This document shows, in pieces, positions 60,743 through 64,000 of a stretch of 64,000 bases of DNA (positions within the stretch are counted from its first letter, which is position 1; every line of letters starts with the position of its first letter). This DNA comes from Paenibacillus hamazuiensis (lineage in GTDB: Bacteria; Bacillota; Bacilli; Paenibacillales; NBRC-103111). A program made the position numbers and the translations under genes. Where the stretch lies: positions 4,774,001-4,838,000 of the forward strand of contig NZ_JALRMO010000001.1 of the NCBI RefSeq assembly GCF_023276405.1, written 5' to 3'. The notes under the pieces were generated by a model. The model searched no databases. It was not told the DNA's origin and saw only the letters and a list, made by a program, of their open reading frames with translations.

Positions 60743-61945
60743 TCACGACCCGCTCCCTCCCTCGTTCCAGCCGGATACCGACTCCTCCACATCGGCCGCC
60801 GTCACATCCCACGAAAAGTACCGTTCGGCATAGGCCCTTCCGGCGGTGGATAGCCTCCAGCGCAAGGAAACGTCTTTTTTAAGCTCATATATCGTCTCCG
60901 GAAATTCGGCAAGAGGTCGGATCAGCGCTTGTACGCCATCTTCCACCCTGTACCCTCTGGCTCCGACAGGGGTCGAAACAACAGCCAAACCTGCAGCCAT
61001 ATATTCGGCCATTTTCAAATTGGATCCGGATCCGGTGATCATCGGATTGATGGCGATATCGGCTGCAAGATAAACGGTCCGCTTCAGCTCGTCATCCACC
61101 TGCCCGGCAAGAACGACGTTGGCCGGAACCGGACTTCGGCGGACCGCATCGCAGACGGCCCCCATCATCATAAACAGCGTATCCGGCAGCTGTTTCGCAA
61201 ATGCAATGACTTGCTCCGCGGCCTCAATGTTCGGCTTATGCAGGCTGCCGATGAACGCGACGACGGTTTTGCCGCCGAGGCCGAGGGAATGTTTGAAGCT
61301 TTGCTTGGAGGCGCCGTCGTAAAAAGGAAACTCCCGCACGTCCACTCCGTTCGGCACAATGCGGATTTTTCGCCCGGGCACCGAATACAGCCGCTCCAGC
61401 CGATTTTTGTCCTCGGAGGAACACGCCCATATTTCGTCGCTCTTCAAGACCGCCTCCCGCTCGGCATACAGCACTTGAGCCAGCAAACGATCGGAAGCGG
61501 TGCCCTCCGGGAGAATGGAGCATTTCAAATCGTATTCGACGTTATGAGCGTCATAAATAATTTTTTTATGGCCTTCGTATTTTTGCATTAAATGGAACAA
61601 ATAAGGATGGGAGGCAATGAGCACATCCGATTCGCTCATCACCCGGTCGGCAGCAGACCGAAATCCCGGAGTGACGCCGGACGGCATGGACATCACGATG
61701 TCGGATACGGAGACGTCCATTCCCATTTGCCAGGATGCGATATTTTCCATCACGCTGCGGCTTACCGGAATGCAAATTTCCTTAAACCCCTGCTCTTGCC
61801 GGGTCACTTGAAACAAAGACTGGTTTTGGCTTACAATCGTCACCTCGTGCCGGCGGCCAAGCCGACGGCATATCCGGTTAGTCCGAAGCTGCCCGCCCTG
61901 CCCGGCCGCAAAGACGGGATACGTACATAAAACCCCGATTTTCAT
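60743..61945 (-). CDS. GT4-family glycosyltransferase
   Basis: The protein has 400 residues from ATG 61945, after GGGCGGTGA. The longer frame above it covers the promoter. GT-B fold: KIGVLCTYPVFAAGQGGQLR at the N-terminus, then IIYDAHNVEYDLKCSI, IRIVPNGVDVREFPFYDG, GKTVVAFIGSLHKPNIEAAE and NPMITGSGSNLKMAEYMAAG, where the last holds the acceptor-side equivalent of E-x7-E. It is a retaining transferase acting in the cytoplasm. A sigma-K-like promoter 54-81 bp upstream places it, with the DUF4214 gene, in the mother-cell programme. Confidence 0.9.
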   Translation of the reverse strand: MKIGVLCTYPVFAAGQGGQLRTNRICRRLGRRHEVTIVSQNQSLFQVTRQEQGFKEICIPVSRSVMENIASWQMGMDVSVSDIVMSMPSGVTPGFRSAADRVMSESDVLIASHPYLFHLMQKYEGHKKIIYDAHNVEYDLKCSILPEGTASDRLLAQVLYAEREAVLKSDEIWACSSEDKNRLERLYSVPGRKIRIVPNGVDVREFPFYDGASKQSFKHSLGLGGKTVVAFIGSLHKPNIEAAEQVIAFAKQLPDTLFMMMGAVCDAVRRSPVPANVVLAGQVDDELKRTVYLAADIAINPMITGSGSNLKMAEYMAAGLAVVSTPVGARGYRVEDGVQALIRPLAEFPETIYELKKDVSLRWRLSTAGRAYAERYFSWDVTAADVEESVSGWNEGGSGS

Positions 61946-61998
61946 ACTGTCACCGCCCTGCTGAACTGTGCATCTGTCCTTTAATCTCTTGATCTTTA

Positions 61999-62026
61999 TA
62001 AAATATGAATACATTGCCCCATCCGT
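61999..62026 (-). promoter_or_regulatory. sigma-K-type promoter of the GT4/DUF4214 pair
   Basis: On the minus strand, AC (62026-62025), 17 bp, CATATTTTA (62007-61999) matches AC-N16/17-CATANNNTA fully and has the same spacing as the box in front of gerE. Confidence 0.7.
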
Positions 62027-62153
62027 ATAGACGTTTAACCGGAAGACAAACGCATAACTTTGCAAAGATAGGTTTGTTCAACAAGCAATGCTTGGTACAC
62101 GCACATAGAATTACTTATAGGTTTTGATTATTACAGGAAAGGAAGATGCCTGA

Positions 62154-62924
62154 ATGAAGGTTGTCATCTTGGCTGGCGGACTCGGCACGCGAATCAGCGA
62201 AGAGTCCCATTCCAAGCCCAAGCCAATGATTGAAATCGGAGAAAAACCGATACTCTGGCACATCATGAAGATCTATTCCCATTACGGATTTAACGATTTT
62301 GTCATCTGCCTCGGTTATAAAAGCAATGTCGTTATTGAATATTTCTCGCATTACTTCATGAACCAGTCTCATGTCACTTTCGATTTCAGGGGGGGAAATG
62401 AAGCGATCATTCACCGAAGCGCCGCCGAGCCATGGAAAGTGACGCTTGTGGAGACCGGGAAAGATACGCTGACCGGCGGCAGGATCAAACGGGTCGCCGA
62501 ATATATCGGAGACGAGACGTTTATGCTCACCTACGGCGATGGCTTAGCCAACATCGACATTCAACAGCTGGTCAAGTTTCATAAATCGCACGGGAAGCTG
62601 GCTACCCTAACGGCAACCCAGCCTTCGGGGCGATTCGGAGCGCTGCAAATCAACGAGCACGATGTCGTCGAAGGCTTTCAAGAGAAGCCGAAAGGCGACA
62701 ACAGCTGGATTAACGGCGGATTTTTCGTGATGGAACCGGGAGTGCTCGAATATATCGAAGGCGATCACACCGTTCTGGAGAAAGAACCGCTCGAAGGGTT
62801 GGCCAAGGATCGCCAGCTCGTCGCATACAAATTCGACGGGTTTTGGCATCCGATGGATACGCTGCGGGATAAAAACTATTTGGAAGAGCTGTGGCAAACG
62901 GGGAATGCGCCATGGAAAAAGTGA
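62154..62924 (+). CDS. rfbF: glucose-1-phosphate cytidylyltransferase
   Basis: The protein has 256 residues, the usual RfbF length, starting at ATG 62154 with AGGAAAGGAAG upstream. It shows VVILAGGLGTRISEESHSKP for nucleotide binding, KPMIEIGEKPILWHIMKIYS, MLTYGDGLANID (metal-binding Asp) and WINGGFFVMEP with FWHPMDTLRDK near the end. These are the RfbF-specific variants of the nucleotidyltransferase fold. It makes CDP-glucose from CTP and glucose-1-phosphate. Its end overlaps the next gene by 13 bp. CDP-sugars of this route lead to 3,6-dideoxyhexoses or branched sugars. Confidence 0.95.
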   Translation: MKVVILAGGLGTRISEESHSKPKPMIEIGEKPILWHIMKIYSHYGFNDFVICLGYKSNVVIEYFSHYFMNQSHVTFDFRGGNEAIIHRSAAEPWKVTLVETGKDTLTGGRIKRVAEYIGDETFMLTYGDGLANIDIQQLVKFHKSHGKLATLTATQPSGRFGALQINEHDVVEGFQEKPKGDNSWINGGFFVMEPGVLEYIEGDHTVLEKEPLEGLAKDRQLVAYKFDGFWHPMDTLRDKNYLEELWQTGNAPWKK

Positions 62925-64000
62925 CCGCCCCACTTGCCGCCGAACCGGGCGCATCCCGGCCGTTTTGGGAAGGCAAACGCGTTTTTGTAACAGGCCATAC
63001 CGGTTTTAAGGGCTCCTGGCTCTGCATGTGGCTTCACCTGCTCGGCGCCGAGGTGACCGGTTACGCGCTGAAGCCGCCGACCCGGCCGAGCTTGTTCGAG
63101 GAAGCCGGTATATCCCGGTATGTGAATTCGGTGACCGGCGATATTCGCGACCGCAACCTTTTGCTTGACGCCCTGCAAAAGGCCGATCCCGACGTCGTCA
63201 TCCATATGGCTGCCCAACCGCTCGTTCGCGATTCATACCGGATGCCGGTGGAGACTTATGAAACGAACGTGCTCGGCACCGTTTATTTGCTGGATGCGGT
63301 CCGGCAGGTGAAGCAGCGGGGCGGAGCCGTCAAAGCGGTCGTCAACGTAACGACGGACAAATGCTACGAGAATAAGGAATGGCCTTGGGGCTACCGGGAA
63401 TACGAGCCGCTCGGAGGGTACGATCCGTATTCGAACAGCAAGGCCTGCTCCGAGCTCGCTACGGCCGCTTTCCGCAGCTCCTTCTTCCATCCCGCCGATT
63501 ATGCGCAGCACGGAGTCGGCGTTGCAACCGCCCGGGCCGGCAACGTGATCGGAGGCGGCGACTGGGCGGCGGACCGGCTCATCCCCGACTGCTTTCGCGC
63601 GCTGCTGAACGGCGATCCGGTCGTCATCCGCCACCCTCAGGCGATTCGCCCGTGGCAGCACGTGCTGGAGCCGCTGAGCGGTTATCTGCTGCTGGCTCAG
63701 CGTTTGACGGAAAACGGGGCGAAATATGCCCAGGGCTGGAACTTCGGCCCCGGCGACGACGACGCGAAGCCGGTTGAATGGATCGTCCGGCAAATCTGCA
63801 GCGAGTGGGGAGGCAATGCCTCCTACGTCGTACACAAAACGGACGGTCTGCATGAAGCTCATTATTTGAAGCTGGACTGTTCCAAGGCAAAGCTTGAGCT
63901 CGGCTGGCACCCGCGCTGGAATTTGCAAACGGCGATCGGAAAAATTGCAGAATGGATGCGTGCATTCAAAGATGGCCGCGATCTCGAGGAAATCTCTTTC
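62912..64000 (+). CDS. rfbG: CDP-glucose 4,6-dehydratase, 3' end beyond the window
   Basis: The protein starts at ATG 62912 inside the end of rfbF and is open for 363 codons to the window edge. RfbG proteins are about 360 residues, so little is missing. Short-chain dehydrogenase features are VFVTGHTGFKGSWLCMWL (NAD+ loop), VVNVTTDKCYENKEW with the active-site Thr-Asp-Lys, and YDPYSNSKACSELA (YxxxK). ARAGNVIGGGDWAADRLIPD is typical of RfbG. It forms CDP-4-keto-6-deoxyglucose. The next genes, outside the window, should show which final sugar is made. Confidence 0.93.
   Translation, partial: MEKVTAPLAAEPGASRPFWEGKRVFVTGHTGFKGSWLCMWLHLLGAEVTGYALKPPTRPSLFEEAGISRYVNSVTGDIRDRNLLLDALQKADPDVVIHMAAQPLVRDSYRMPVETYETNVLGTVYLLDAVRQVKQRGGAVKAVVNVTTDKCYENKEWPWGYREYEPLGGYDPYSNSKACSELATAAFRSSFFHPADYAQHGVGVATARAGNVIGGGDWAADRLIPDCFRALLNGDPVVIRHPQAIRPWQHVLEPLSGYLLLAQRLTENGAKYAQGWNFGPGDDDAKPVEWIVRQICSEWGGNASYVVHKTDGLHEAHYLKLDCSKAKLELGWHPRWNLQTAIGKIAEWMRAFKDGRDLEEISF

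Overview
The window looks like a chromosomal segment of an endospore-forming Firmicute of the Paenibacillus/Cohnella/Brevibacillus type. The evidence is a 74-residue GerE, CBO0543-family membrane proteins, CgeB-like spore glycosyltransferases, a BclA-like collagen protein, sigma-K-like promoters, a CIRCE-controlled groESL, a FapR box in front of a FabH gene, many TTG/GTG starts behind strong Shine-Dalgarno sequences, and GC-rich coding regions separated by AT-rich gaps. No rRNA, tRNA or CRISPR array was seen.

1-3.0 kb: the 3' part of a MarR regulator, a Uma2-family protein, a DUF2231 membrane protein, and a serine-hydrolase remnant abutting five tandem 113-bp repeats. 3-14.7 kb (minus strand): carbohydrate catabolism. 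A DeoR regulator, an AgaS-type SIS protein, a ROK kinase, a class II aldolase and a PfkB kinase together resemble an amino-sugar/tagatose route. Next to them lie a Gfo/Idh/MocA oxidoreductase, a GH38 alpha-mannosidase and a LacI regulator. The same 14-bp palindrome precedes the mannosidase gene and lacI. 14.8-18.3 kb: small hypotheticals, a secreted three-repeat protein and an orphan solute-binding lipoprotein. 18.9-25.9 kb: a uronate-isomerase-like amidohydrolase and a compact run of nucleotidyltransferase, GT4, (alpha/alpha)6-type protein, GH130 phosphorylase and ROK kinase.

26-38.6 kb: groESL with an unknown third gene, gerE followed by three CBO0543 paralogues interleaved with gerE fragments, a LacI/TlpA pair, a CAP-domain protein, a YcnI-like protein, a two-component system and an IS200/IS605 element with an intact tnpA and a collapsed tnpB. 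38.6-39.7 kb: fabH behind a FapR box.

39.9-64 kb is a surface-glycan region, probably for the spore surface. A minus-strand run from 55.3 to 44.6 kb encodes GT2, CgeB-like, GT-D and WbsX-type transferases, a methyltransferase and four small non-enzymatic proteins. Several of these share a Lys/Arg-rich leader followed by GxxxG-type aromatic repeats. Divergent from it is a collagen-like protein of 288 Gly-X-Gln-type triplets with a C1q-like domain at its N-terminus. Around them are a DegT aminotransferase/acyltransferase pair, an FkbM methyltransferase, a GT4/DUF4214 pair behind a sigma-K-like promoter, and rfbF-rfbG for CDP-4-keto-6-deoxyglucose synthesis. The main novelty candidates are the shared leader-plus-GxxxG module and two intergenic arrays with the same symmetric 50/52-bp four-unit architecture.
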